64,000 bases of DNA from Medicago truncatula (lineage: Eukaryota > Streptophyta > Magnoliopsida > Fabales > Fabaceae): contig NC_053048.1 in NCBI RefSeq assembly GCF_003473485.1, forward strand, positions 50,403,755 through 50,467,754, read 5' to 3'. The stretch's first letter is position 1. Every line of letters starts with the position of its first letter. Positions 1 through 11,085 of this stretch are shown in pieces. A program made the position numbers and the translations under genes. Below the pieces are notes generated by a model that had not been told where the DNA came from, did no database searches, and worked only from the letters and a program-made list of their open reading frames with translations.

Positions 1-193
1 CTCAATTGGTCCCTTAACTTGATTTCAAGTATTGGTTTGGTCCCATAAATATTAAAAGGTCCGTTTAGGTCCCTTAACTTTATTTAAAATATCGGTTTGG
101 TCCCTTTTGTTAATTTAATTCAAAAAAATGTTAAGTTTACGGAACAAACTAATACTAATTAAATAAGTTAAGGGACCAAACTAATACTAATTA
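1..193. repeat. Edge-truncated repeat with GGTCCCTTAACTT motifs
   Basis: The first 193 bases repeat the phrase 'ggtcccttaactt' with AT-rich spacers and end in its reverse complement 'aagttaagggacc', so this looks like one end of a terminal-inverted-repeat element cut off by the window edge. A similar 'ggtcccc...ggtccc' organisation is seen in the complete element at 49200-50738. It abuts the dihydroneopterin aldolase relic starting near 195, so it may be what truncated that copy. Confidence 0.5.
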
Positions 194-194
194 A

Positions 195-330
195 ATAAGT
201 TAAGTTGATTACTTAGGCGTTGAAATGAGGCGCATAAGCGATTTGAAAGACTAGAACTTTCATATTTTACTATTGCAAGGTTTTAATGTCTTCCAAATAT
301 GTTTGATATATGCCCTAGTTGTTATAACCT
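195..330 (+). pseudogene. Dihydroneopterin aldolase 3'-end relic
   Basis: This segment aligns by eye with the last codons, stop and 3' UTR of the two intact dihydroneopterin aldolase genes downstream. It starts at 'ttgattacttaggcgttga', has a small deletion where the intact copies read 'gattctgaga', and keeps 'cgatttg..agactag' followed by the same UTR words ('aactttcatattt', 'cttcca', 'tgtttgata'). The 5' part of exon 2 and all of exon 1 are absent within the window. It is the remnant of at least a third tandem copy in the same orientation and cannot encode enzyme. Confidence 0.8.
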
Positions 331-1013
331 ATAGTGGTTTGTATGTGCGGATATTTTATGTGGAATCTCTTGTTCGATTTTGGGTCACCACATTTTTTCT
401 CTCGTGTGTGTTTATTAGAGTATGTGTTGGCCACTATATCAAATATCAAAATAAAAATAAATTATGTTTGATATAATGATTTGAATGCTAGTTTTTCTAA
501 TTGATGATTTTTCTTTCATTTGCACAATTCAACGATCAAATCTATCCAATAACATTTTGATGAGACAATGAAAATACAACCATATTAAGAGAAAGTCTAA
601 CATAGTCACAAATACAAATAAAAATGTCTTGACACACACATAGATAAATTTTTTTTAAGATAAAAGTAAAAATGACGTGACTAATTTTTTTTTTTTTAAT
701 TCTCTTCATTTGTGTATGTGTGCCCAAATATTTTTTATTTGGGTTTATGTCTAGGTAAGAATTGCTCCCATATTAAATGTATTGAGAAAATCCGATTCAC
801 ACCAATAAATTAAATGATCAAAACTTTGACGTGACAAAAATATAATTACATTTATCTTAATTTTTTTAGAGATTACCAAAATTATATTATTCTATGTTTT
901 AAAAATTTAAGATATATGGCAACATTCATGACCAAACAATCATTAAACAATTCACCTTTTATACTATTTCAATTATTTTGGTTACGAGGGACGTCATCAA
1001 AACTGACTATATA

Positions 1014-1057
1014 ACTAGATATACAATTTTGTCAAAAAAAAAACTAAATATACAATT
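1014..1057 (+). repeat. Ultra-short A-tailed insertion with target duplication
   Basis: A stub reading 'ttgtc' plus an A run lies between two copies of a roughly 15-bp word ('actagatatacaatt' and 'actaaatatacaatt', one mismatch). This is the footprint expected of target-primed reverse transcription that copied little more than the 3' end of a retroposon. Confidence 0.6.
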
Positions 1058-1402
1058 GAATATGCAATATTCATTATAACTTTTATCAATATTTTTAATA
1101 AATCACTGATTTAGTGGGGCATTACCTACTTTTTGATGGAGGCAAAACCAAAGTTATTAAAGTCTTGCTAATTAAGTTAATGGGGCAATTGCCCCCAATG
1201 ACCAATACATGCATTCGTGCTTGGTAGGAATGATAATTGGAGTCAGTCTTGAAGGATACTTGCAAAAAATACGATGGGTAGGGTAAATCCCTGCTATCAT
1301 AGATTTGGGTTTGTGCTGGATAATTACTCGCCAATTTAAATGAGTATGGACAAGGTTAAGGGTGCCCATCTTCACAACCCGCATATACATATTTATATAA
1401 TA

Positions 1403-1773
1403 GGGTTAATACATGTTTACCCCCTGTAATATTAGCAATTTCCAGTTTACCCCTGTAAAAGAATTTGTTTAGAATCCAACCCTGTAATTTAAAGATTTTT
1501 GGTTTTTGACATTCATGAATTTTGACCGTACAAAATCGACGATATGGAAGGGGGATAAACTGAAATATCGATGGTATAGCAGGGGGTAAACTGAAATTCT
1601 CTCACGTTACAAGGGTCGAAAGTACCTTAAATTTTGTAATTTGATGCCATGAAGGTCCAAAATAAAAAAATCTTCAAATTACAGGGTTGAAATTTAAACA
1701 GTTTTTTTTTTTTTTTTACAGTGGATAAACCGGAAATCGCTACTATTACATGGGGGTAAACATATATTAACCC
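1403..1773. mobile_element. 371-bp MULE-type MITE, 9-bp target duplication
   Basis: The element starts GGGTTAATACATGTTTACCC and ends with the inverted version, ATTAACCC. The two ends can be matched over roughly 60 bases with mismatches. It is bracketed by the perfect 9-bp direct repeat 'tatataata' (1394-1402 and 1774-1782), the target-duplication length typical of Mutator-like elements. There is no coding capacity; the middle is AT-rich with short runs echoing the termini. The family (MULE-derived MITE) is inferred from the 9-bp duplication, because no transposase is present. Confidence 0.8.
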
Positions 1774-2248
1774 TATATAATATGATAAATAATTTATTTA
1801 TTGTTGATGCATAATTAATTAATTAATTTACTTAACTATTTAAGCCTAAACCTAAAAACTCCTTAATATAGTAACTGATTCCTCTTGTTGGTATACAATT
1901 TTTTAGGGATATTTTGAATGTTTTTTTTATTAGGTTAACACTACGATTTTTTTTTTTGGACAATAGTTTTATTTTAATTGTGATATTTTTATTGTCTTTT
2001 CATAATTAAAATGCGGATAATGAATGTAGGTATGAGTATTAAGGTGCACATATGATATCGAGAAAAGCACTAAAGTTATTGTCACGAAGATACAATTCGG
2101 TTACATATTCTTTAGGAATGCATGTATGAGAAAGGACATTCTAGTACGGTGTCTATAAGTATCCATCGCCATCCTGCTTGGTTCGACATGATACCTAAAC
2201 TTTTCACGTGTGGCTGTAACTTATGTCAAATAATTTAGACTCTACATT

Positions 2249-2282
2249 TCACGTGATCTGTCATAAAAAAAAATCACGTGAT
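2249..2282. promoter_or_regulatory. Duplicated G-box upstream of aldolase copy 1
   Basis: Two CACGTG G-boxes (2250-2255 and 2275-2280) lie 170-200 bases before the start codon of the first intact aldolase gene. Each sits in a 9-bp copy of 'tcacgtgat', and the spacer is 'ctgtcat' plus an A run. The pair therefore looks like a target-site duplication around a tiny A-tailed insertion, which doubled a G-box. G-boxes bind bZIP/bHLH factors in plants; activity here is inference. Confidence 0.5.
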
Positions 2283-2448
2283 TTCTTTAAAATAAGAATT
2301 TAATCGACATGTGTAACAATTAACAAAACAGAATCTTATCAACAAGCATTTTTTTGAGTATCATACATACATATCATCATCATTTTGAAAATACTAAAAT
2401 TAAAGAACTTCACTCTCTTCCAACAAATCAAATCTTCTCCATTTGAAA

Positions 2449-3695
2449 ATGGAAGGTTATGATGCAGTGATATCAGGAGACAAACTGATTCTGAAGGGAT
2501 TGATTTTCTATGGTTTTCATGGAGCAAGACCCGAAGAAAGGACGCTGGGGCAGAAGTTTTTTGTAGATGTTGATGCTTGGATGGATCTCAAACCAGCTGG
2601 AAAATCTGATAACTTGTCTCATACTTTTAATTACGTTGAAATATATCGGTCAGTCACAACAAATTCACCACTTTATTATTATCATATTTTTTCATTATTA
2701 TTCTGGTCTGGAATTTCATAATTTCATTACTAAGTAATAATTTGCTAGTAACCGATATTCATATATGACAACTCAAACAAATATATTCTGTCAAAAAAAA
2801 AACTCAAACAAATGTATAAAAAATAATTTTTTGAGTTAAAAACAGTGAATTTGATTACATCACGATCATTTTTAGTTTTTTCAGGAGTAGATGAATCAAT
2901 GAAGGTGAAATATTATATATGTTGAAATACTATATTTCATGATCATCATAACTAGTTTAAGATTTTTATCTGTAATGAAAGTGTATATGTTGATTCTCAA
3001 TTCATATATTTTATTAAGAAATTTTTGAATAAGTGTCCATAGGACATTGTTTAAATAATCAAAAGTGCTAATTTTTGCATAGAAAATTGTAATTTATTAA
3101 TTTTACGTGTTTGATTTGTATTTTTAAGACAATATTTATTTTTAAAAGATTCTTTAAACAATATCTTTAAGAAAGTTGTCAATGTGCTTCACATGACACA
3201 ACAATGACACGTAGACATCGATAATAATTTAATAAAATAAAAGTGATTGAATGCAACTAGGTATATGGTGTCGTGTGCTACTGGACACACTTTCAATCTA
3301 AAGTATAGCATTTAAGGCATCTTGATATGAAACATGTGTCCAACATTGGTGCATATCACTGTTATTTTGAATTGCATTACTGAATAATTCATGCATTGTT
3401 AACATACAAGCAGTCTATTTCCAGAAGCCAAACATGTGTTTGCAGAGCTATAAACACTTGGTTACTGTAATTTAACCAAGGTTAATGATGCAGTATAGCT
3501 AAGGAAGTTGTGGAAGGAACACCTCAAAACCTTCTGGAGTCGATGGCCCAAAAAATTGCAATCTCTACTTTGACAATTTGCAAAGAGATATCTGCAGTTC
3601 GTGTGAAGGTTGGAAAGCCTCATGTGCCGATTCTAGGTCCGGTTGATTACTTAGGCGTTGAGATTCTGAGACGCAGAAGTGATTTGACAGACTAA
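2449..3695 (+). CDS. FOLB: Dihydroneopterin aldolase, copy 1
   Basis: Cytosolic folate-pathway enzyme of the FolB family, which splits 7,8-dihydroneopterin into 6-hydroxymethyl-dihydropterin and glycolaldehyde. Exons are 2449-2648 and 3494-3695, joined through a split codon (cg|t), giving 133 residues, the usual length for plant members. Seen in the translation: an N-terminal GDKLILKGLIFYGFHGA strand and loop, the EE pair after the HG motif where the family has its active-site glutamate, LGQKF, the strand joining at EIYR|IAKEVVEG, and a C-terminal RVKVGKPHV segment with the conserved Lys before Pro, then DYLGVEILRRR. ATG 2449 has A at -3 and G at +4, and no targeting peptide is seen. The 845-base intron contains a short A-tailed insertion (2771-2813). 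A paralogue lies 4.5 kb downstream in the same orientation. Confidence 0.93.
2771..2813 (+). repeat. Ultra-short A-tailed insertion in aldolase intron
   Basis: A 12-bp direct repeat 'actcaaacaaat' brackets 'atattctgtc' plus an A run. The 3' word 'tctgtc' before the A run recurs in the reverse-oriented insertion at 46905-46941, suggesting one source family. Confidence 0.6.
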
Positions 3696-4136
3696 AACTT
3701 TCGTATTTACTAATGCAAGTTTTTTACGTCTTCCAATTCTGTCTGTTTTATGTAATAACATTACTCTTCCCTCCCTGAGCACACCATCTTTATTTCCTCT
3801 TTATCTCTTATCAGTTTGCTTATAAATTTAAAGAAAAAGTTAGGCATACTATATAAACTATAAGCAGATAATTTGGACACCACAGAACAAAAAAACTCAG
3901 TGAGATACTGTTATTTTTGAACTGCCAAATTAAAGAGTAAAATATCTTGGTATAGCTGAGATTATAATTGAAGGAGAGGGGAGAGATTTATTTCAATGCT
4001 TTGTTTTTGGTTGAGAGTAGGCTAGGGGAGATAATAGTGAATTAAAATTAGGGGTGTGGTTGCGTTGCGATCTTTGATATTGCAGACAAATGCAGTTGAT
4101 GCAGATGCAATGTAGCTGCGGAGACCACTAAAGTCA

Positions 4137-4645
4137 TTATGTTGTGGTCGTGCATATAGTTGTTGACATCACACGGGAAGGAGCGAGATCTTCCAATTCC
4201 ATCTCACCAATAAAATTATTAAAAAGATACATCTCCAATAATTGACCACTTGAAGTTTCTTCATTAATTCCCCTTCTTTCATCTCTCCGGCACACCACAT
4301 TAAAATCTCCAAGAATACACCACGCCCCTTCACCTCTATTAGCACGCTCCTCCACTAACGCCTCCCACATCCTCTCTTAGCCACCAAATCACATTTAGAA
4401 TAAACATTAACCACAATACATCTCTTCTTCTTCACCCCCCATTCAAGGCACACCCCCACATATCCTTCCCCTTGAAAAGAAAATCGAAAATTTGCGCTTG
4501 ATTTTCTCCAAAGAGAAAGAATTCCACCACTATTTCCTTCCGACGCTCTAAACGCCCAATCACAATCTTCACCACCCCAAAGAGAATAACATAAAGCCGG
4601 AGTTATCACTTCTAGCTTTGTTTCTTGGACCGCCGAAAAATCCAC
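4137..4645 (-). pseudogene. LINE endonuclease-domain fragment
   Basis: On the minus strand two overlapping frames encode parts of an APE-type endonuclease of a plant L1-like LINE. The first carries the QETKLE motif (catalytic Glu region) and a run ending in INVYSKC-like sequence, IVVNVYSKCD. The second carries WCILGDFNVV, the conserved GDFN metal-binding motif, followed by the typical R.DER segment. The frame breaks near 4365, and reverse transcriptase sequence is missing. It directly abuts a plus-strand LINE 3' end, which suggests a 5' inversion of one insertion. Confidence 0.85.
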
Positions 4646-4654
4646 CTTATGCTA

Positions 4655-5485
4655 AAAGGGGTGGTGAAAATCCACCTTGGGTGTTGTGGAAAGCTAGAAA
4701 TGGTAAATTTTTTAATGAAACCAATTTTGAGGTGGATGAGCTAGTGGAGGAAATCAAGGTTATGTCTTGGCGGTGGTTGTTGCATGGTACGAAGATTCCG
4801 GTTTGCCTTTACTACGAATGGTGTTGGAATCCCTATGCTTGTCTTGAAAGGGAAAGGCTGCGCGCCTAGCTTCAGTTGTAGTTGTCTGAGGCCGGTTCTG
4901 GTGTGTCGTGAGCCTGCTGTCGTGTCTCTGCTAGGAGTTCCCCTACTGTTTTTTGGTGGAACAGAGGGTCTGGCTGGGGGTGTTTGGTTAGGGGCGCAGT
5001 TGTTTTGATGCTGGGTGGTAGTAGTGGTAGGACGGGTTGTTTGGTGTGCTGCTGCTGTGTGGGGGTAGGCTTGGCTGTTAGGTGTTTTGAGTAGCAGGTT
5101 TTTGGGGAGCTCCCTGCGTTTGTGTTGGTTTTGCTGGCTAGTATTGTTTGCTGCTGTCTTGTTTGCTTCTGCTTTAGGGGTTTCCTGAGGTGCGGCTGCT
5201 TGTTGGCCATGGGGTGTTTAGGGTGCTCTTGTGGAGGTTTAGCTGTCTTTGGTGATTGACGCACGGGTATGCGTGTGGATTGTCATTGGTATGTGCCTGC
5301 TGCATTACCCTTTTTGGTTGTATTTTTGTTAGGGGTGGTTTTTTAAGGGTTTTTGTTCGAGCAGTTGTTTTGTGGCAACAGATTTTCCTTTGTATGTTTT
5401 TTTTTTTTTTTCACCCAAGCTTTTAGTGCTTCTTGCACGGGTTTATTGGTTAATAATATTTGCCGATTCAAAAAAATAATAATGG
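4655..5485 (+). mobile_element. LINE 3' end (RT C-terminus and 3' UTR)
   Basis: Codons from 4675 to 4869 read WVLWKARNGKFFNE..., then MSWRWLLHGTKIPVC and YYEWCWNP, the stereotyped C-terminal end of legume LINE ORF2. A long GT-rich 3' UTR follows and ends at 'aataatatttgccgattc' plus an A-rich tail near 5480. The second LINE at 8890-9590 has the same C-terminus and a matching tail, so this tail marks the true 3' end. The insertion is heavily 5'-truncated and not coding-competent. It lies downstream of aldolase copy 1. Confidence 0.85.
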
Positions 5486-5599
5486 AAAGGAGCGATATTT
5501 TAATGGATAAAAATGATGAACTTAAATTTTATATTTTTAAAATTATTTTTGTTAGTACATTTGTAGTTAGGACTTGTTCCTTATGCTTTTACAATTGAT

Positions 5600-6962
5600 T
5601 TTTAGCCTCGAATTAATGGTTCAACGACTTTCACATGAATAAATTTCAATATAAATCACTTTAGATTCAATTAACTTTTTATTTAAAATTAGTTTTGTAA
5701 AATCAATTTATATAAAATAAATTTCAGCGCACTAAACTATTAGCAAAGAAGGAGAAAGAAACCAACTCCTTAAATCGATCTCAGTTATTCTAGAGAAATT
5801 AATCTTTACTATTTCACGTGGATGATATTTTGATTTACCAAATAAAGTGTGTATGCCTCCTCATGACAATAAATGATGACATTAGTTCAGTCCTTACATC
5901 ATGTTATGTTATGTCTGGCCATGCTTTCTTAAATATGCTAATGGATTACCAATGGTAATCCAACTTGTTTGAAGCAAATTCTTAAATGAGACGTCACCAC
6001 ATTAGCATGAGCTACGTGTCGGAAACGAGTTAATTGCAATGTAAATGTTCTCCATAGCTTTTGAAAACAATGGGTATTTGGAATTGGCTAAGTTTATATT
6101 TGAATGAAGGGTGAGTTTTGTTGAAGTAAGTGTATACTGTGCTTTTGTCAAAAAAAAAAAAGGTGTATATTGTGCCAAAATTGTGAATTTAAAACCTTAG
6201 ATTTAATTGTGTAATTAGTCATTCCAATTGCCAATGTGTATATTTTAAGTTTTATTTTTTACATATATTTAGAAAGTAGATTCAATCAAATCAACTTTGG
6301 TGTCGTCAACATTACATATCCAAAAATATGAATATTCTACGTATTTAGATATAGTGATATTTATATAGGTATAGATATAGTTTTATGTTATTAACATGAA
6401 TGTTATGAGTTTGTTGGTAGATTCATCTATTTTATTTTTAGCGACTTTGAATTTGTATTGTATCAATTTACCATATTAATTTAAATAAAAAAAAAAAAAA
6501 AAAAAGAGTAATACAATGCCTAAGCCAACAAAGAAACATTCCTTAAAAAAATGGGCTGGACGGTAAGTTGGGGTTTGAGTTGAGTCTGAGCAGCTAGCTG
6601 GATTCCACTCCACCTAATTTATATTATTTCCTTTTGAATAATATACGATTAACGAGCATGATTGAATGAGTGGGTCACATGTTATAAAAAAAAATGATAT
6701 GATTGCTTTAAAATATTCCTTTTATACGAGGATAATGATTTGATGACAAAATAGTAGATTTGATGTTGTTTTAAAATGAGAATCCTCGTCTTAATAATTG
6801 AGTTGCTGTGTTACCAATCATCAATATCATATCTCTCTCTGCGCTGAGTTCCTCCCATCTATCCCTCGTTGTTTGCCATTGCATGCACCCTCCACACTCG
6901 TAACTCTCTCTACTACTTTAGGTTTAATTCAGAGTTTCTTTATTTAATTGCAGTAGCAAAAA
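5600..6962. other. Intergenic, upstream of aldolase copy 2
   Basis: No gene is seen. The part 5845-6110 is repeated, diverged, at 11265-11930 (shared words 'atgcctcctcatgaca', 'tgtctggccatgct', 'gcaaattcttaaatgagac'). A tiny A-tailed insertion with 13-bp target duplication lies at 6130-6175. An A run at 6487-6504 and a CT-rich stretch at 6830-6845 precede the start codon of copy 2. Confidence 0.6.
6130..6175 (+). repeat. Ultra-short A-tailed insertion, 13-bp duplication
   Basis: 'gtgtatactgtgc' and 'gtgtatattgtgc' (one mismatch) flank 'ttttgtc' plus an A run. The inserted word matches that at 1029-1042. Confidence 0.6.
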
Positions 6963-7836
6963 ATGGATGCGTTAATAGGTGGAGATAAACTGATTCTTAA
7001 GGGATTAACATTCTTTGGTTTTCATGGAGCAATAAAGGAAGAAAATACCCTTGGACAGAAGTTTGTTGTAGATATAGATGCTTGGATGGATCTTAAACCA
7101 GCTGGAATTTCTGATCATTTATCTCATACTTTCAGTTACGCTGAAATATATCTGTCAGTCACCACTTTATTTTATGATATTAAATTTTGATGTTTTCTTT
7201 ATATGCTTGTATAAATAAATTATAATGGTATAGACCACACACTGTGTCTATGTTATTTTGAATTGTATTTCTGAATATTTTGTGATTAATTTGGTTTAAC
7301 ATTCTCAACATACTTTGGGTTTCTTTGGATTCATTTATTTCATTTTATATACCGACACAAGCATTGTGAAACTATATTTACCAGAGCTTTTGGAAATAGT
7401 ATATTATAAGCTGATCCAGACTTATTTCCATAAACTCAATGATAGCTTATTAAGACAACTTATAGCTTATTTTAAAACAGCTTGACCGTATTTTATCTTC
7501 TGTTTTAGAATGATAAACGCTTAATTTTATTTTCAATAACCTTTGTTCCCAAAAGAACAGTAATTATTCGAGCCAAACATATGTTTGTGTAGCTTTTCAA
7601 TGTTAAACTAAACATACATACTTGATTGATGCAGCATAGCTAAGGAAGTTATTGAAGGACCAGCTCTAAACCTTCTGGAATCAGTGGCCCAAAAAATTGC
7701 AATCTCTACTTTGACTATTCACAAAGAGATATCTGCTGTTCGTGTGAAGATTGGAAAGCCTCATGTGGCTATTCAGGGTCCGGTTGATTACTTGGGCGTT
7801 GAGATTCTGAGACGCAGAAGCGATTTGGCAGACTAG
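6963..7836 (+). CDS. FOLB: Dihydroneopterin aldolase, copy 2
   Basis: A second intact FolB-type enzyme of the folate pathway, 130 residues, encoded by exons 6963-7153 and 7635-7836 joined through a split codon (ct|c) at the same position as in copy 1. The translation shows GGDKLILKG, FGFHGAIKEE, LGQKFVVDIDAW, IAKEVIEG, RVKIGKPHV with the conserved Lys-Pro, and GVEILRRRSDLAD at the end. The homology with copy 1 continues through the 3' UTR to about 8047 (copy 1 to about 3930), so the whole gene was duplicated in tandem. The intron is shorter (481 bases). Differences between the two copies are mostly conservative, and both look functional; which one is expressed cannot be told from sequence. 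Confidence 0.93.
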
Positions 7837-8249
7837 AACTTTCATATTTAGTACTGCAGGTTTTTTATGTATTCCAGTTCTGTTTGATACAATAATAACA
7901 TTACTCTTCCCCGAGCATACCATCAGTCTTTTCTCTTTATCTCTTATAAGTCTTGTTAATAAAATTAAAAGATGAAACTATAAGCAGATAATTTGGAGAC
8001 AACAAAAAACAATACAGTGAGATACTGTTACTTTTGAATTGCCAAAGAGCATCTGAATTAAGTTTATAACTTATATGATAACAATTGTTTTGTAAATCGT
8101 TCATCTGTAATTCTTTCTTTCATCATCCTTCAGTGTCTGAAAGTCTGTTAATGAAAAGCTCTTTTCCATTTTACACCTGTGTATAGGCTTGCAAAAACCT
8201 TCAAAGATAACATCTGTCATGTCATTAAGTTACAGTTACAACCACCATA

Positions 8250-8502
8250 TTGGAGTAGACACTCACCATGCCAAATTTCTCTACATCCCAACTGCGGAGA
8301 ACAATTGTCCTCCTCTGCTTCCACCCTGAACACAATAAAATATTGTCGAGCATGGTCAAGTAGGACAGCTGTCCTACTGCCGGGATCAATAGCGCATGTT
8401 CATGCATTTCTATGGTTCCCAAGCAGAACTTGGCAATCAGGTTCTTCTGATCCTTTTATCACAGAAGAAACATTTTGAATGATGGTCGCCTTCTTTTCAC
8501 CC
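8250..8502 (-). pseudogene. Glutamate carboxypeptidase 2 (M28) exon relic
   Basis: The minus strand from a 'tttgcag' acceptor near 8502 encodes VSSVIKGSEEPD, QVLLGNHRNA, a TGA where the family has Trp, then AIDPGS and TAVLLD. After a shift of frame it reads GWKQRRTIVLRSWDVEKFGM. These are the consecutive landmarks of the peptidase M28 domain of plant AMP1/glutamate carboxypeptidase 2 proteins (family pattern G.EEPDR..LLGNHRDAW, VDPNSGTA, SWDAEEFG). The in-frame stop, the frameshift and the His/Asp-to-Asn change in the metal-binding region make it dead. Only this one exon is recognised; no other part of the gene was found nearby. Confidence 0.85.
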
Positions 8503-8889
8503 TGCAAAATCAGAAGAAAAAAAACTACATGAAAAATACATTTTGACAAGCTTAACTTGTTCTGTTCCTCTTTTTTAACAGCACGATTCATTTCTCTTTA
8601 CTCATATATCATGGAAGCAGTGGTTCAAAATAAAATGGAAAAGAGAACAACCTAACAAGTATATAGTTAAGCTCAAATCATAGATACATAGTTTTGGGCA
8701 AGACCATACCATATTTAAACACTTCAATTATCAAAGGAACACCGTCTACCAACACCCACATCGATCCTAGCCATTTTCTCACTAGATTGGTAAAATTTGA
8801 ATAGGCTTTTGGCTCAACCAAAGCAAGAAAAGGGGAGCGCATTGGAGAGCAGAATGAAATTGATGGATAAAATAGAGTTAAAATAAAAT

Positions 8890-9590
8890 TTCCATTTCAT
8901 CATGTTCATTATGAGTCAATGCTGGAATGGTTGGGAGAGGAATAAAAAGATACGTCGAGGTCTTTGGCTTATTTGGCATGCCACCATTTGGATTTTATGG
9001 AAAGCTTGGAACAACCGTATCTTCAATAATCAAGCGGTAGAAGCGGAGGATATTATAGAGGAAGTCAAGGTTTTATCTTGGCGATGGACGTTCAATAGGA
9101 TCAATATCCCGGTTTGTATGTACTACGAATGGTGCTGGAACCCCAAGTATTGCCTCAAGAGGTAGTATAGGGATGGTGTTTCTTACCTCTGCTGTCTGTT
9201 GTTTTTGGGCTCCTGCAGTGTCAATATCGGATTTGGTTGCGGTTTTTGGTAGTTTCAGTCATCGGTGGGTTTGGTTGGGAGTTGCAGCGCTTCTGTTGTT
9301 TTGTTCTGCCAGCTGTGCGCCAATTTTTGTTGTGCAGGTTTTGGTTTTCTGTTTCTGCTATTTGACAGGTTCTGTGGGTTGCTTTTTTCGGTTTTTTAGG
9401 GATGCTGGTAGGGGCTTTTAGCTGGTTATGTTTCGGGGTGTAGGTTCCTCATATATTCGGGTTGTATCTGTGGGTGGGTGTTCCGCATATATACGGCACC
9501 TTGTAATTGTTTCCCTTTGTTTCAACTTGGTGTGTCTTACGCCGGCTGGATTTAATAATATTGGCTGTTTCAAAAAAAAAATCCCCTTGA
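8890..9590 (+). mobile_element. 5'-truncated LINE (C-terminal ORF2 and 3' UTR)
   Basis: Codons 8902-9165 encode the LINE ORF2 tail: WLIWHATIWILWKAWNN, RIFNNQAVEAEDIIEEVKV, LSWRW, INIPVCMYYEWCWNP. A GT-rich 3' UTR then ends at 'ataatattggctgtttc' plus an A run at about 9590. It shares C-terminus and tail with the LINE piece at 4655-5485. The 5' junction was not pinned down and no clear target duplication was seen, so the start is approximate. Confidence 0.85.
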
Positions 9591-11085
9591 TATTGCCCAC
9601 ACAAGTTGTAGCTTTGATCATGTCGAAAGTTCAATTGTCAAAACAAGTTATGGTATTCTTTAGATGAAGTTAAACAGAACTGATGAAACCCCACTGATCA
9701 GATCAACGAGCCACTGATGCTAATCAACCATGTTGAACAAAGATCACTCAATGAAGATTTCTATTTCTTTCTTAGGTTAACATCCTACATTAGAAACATT
9801 CTTGCTCTACTATTATCATTCAAAAAGCCACATGCCATCAATATTATATCTTCATCCATGTCTATCGTATAACCTGAAGTAAAAATCTTTGCTTTTCTTG
9901 TTTAGTGATTTCATCTCTTTGGAAGAAATTGTTTGCACTGCAAAACCGTACCAAAATTGTGCCTTGCAGTGCAATTTTTTCAAAAACTCTACACCCCTTG
10001 CTTTTAGTAGCATCTTCCATGTTTCTTAGACCAACTAAGTTAGGTTCTGGTGGATGAAGCCGACGCATTCTCTTGTTGACCAGGAACATTGTTTTCACCA
10101 CATAAATTTTAACCAATGCATGAATAAATCAAGAAAACCACTCTGGAGTCGGTGGCCCGAGTAATTTGAACAAAGCAAGAAAGCCATTTCTGTCATGCCA
10201 CTTCTTCTATCCTTTGTGCCACTGATAATAAGAGAATGGTTAAAGTTGATAATGTTGTATAGCTAAGGTCAAATGTAGTTGTTAGCCTCAATATAGAACC
10301 ATGGAGATAACCCTCTTTTTGTTTGGTTCACAAAGACCGGGAAGGAAAGAGTGAATCTACATTTTATATCTTTATAGTTTTTAAGTTACATGTTAAGTAG
10401 GGATTTTGCAAAATTTGAGTTAGGAAGGATTTTGCTTTCCTCCTTGCGAAAAATTGACTTTAATCTCTTCCTCCCTTCTATTTCCCTACAACTAAAAACT
10501 GTGTTAACCACCTATGTAATGCTCTTATCTTATGCCTGCAATATATGGCTTAGAAACAAAGGTGTGGTTCTTGCCACCAGAAATTCCTTTTTCTAACAAC
10601 ACTCAGTTTTGCAAAACTCACTGCCAACCGTTTCGGCCGTGATTTCCACAAGCTACAAAGTGCATAACTTAACATGGTACTATTAGTTAATAATTTGATG
10701 GCTGTAGATCATTTTGTCTTGGAAAAAGAAAATGACCAAGAACACTACATAACATTATGTCTCTTTCAATATTATGAGCTTGTTTGAAACACTTCTCAAA
10801 AACTCTTTTTTAATTTTTAAAAATTTGAAAATTAATAACTTTTTTGCTAAACTATTTTTTAAAATTACAGTTTTGGAAACTGTTTTGAATTTTTTAGTTT
10901 TGGGGACTAAAACTAAAATATGTAAAAGGATAACTATTATGATAAGAGGACTTGTATATATGTCATTCATTTTTTAGTACCAAATTTCAGAATAAGGGAA
11001 TAGTATACCAATTGAAGGCAAAGAAAAATATTTGGACTCGGAATACTTAGAAGACTTTACCTCACCCTAAAGTGTCTCTATTAAT
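9591..11085. other. Intergenic, no gene recognised
   Basis: Short open frames in this stretch have no recognisable domain or codon pattern. Two short words resembling aldolase exon 2 ('ctggagtcggtggccc' at 10142 and 'tatagctaagg' near 10258) are in the wrong order and too short to call a relic. Confidence 0.5.

Noticed and set aside
4872..5264. 130-codon minus-strand open frame rich in Pro, Gln and Lys
   Set aside because: It lies antisense to the GT-rich LINE 3' UTR; composition explains the lack of stops.
8179..8478. 99-codon plus-strand open frame
   Set aside because: The minus strand of the same interval carries recognisable M28 peptidase motifs, so this frame is a shadow.
10140..10290. 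Another aldolase exon 2 relic
   Set aside because: Only two short matches (about 15 and 11 bases) in reversed order; chance cannot be excluded.
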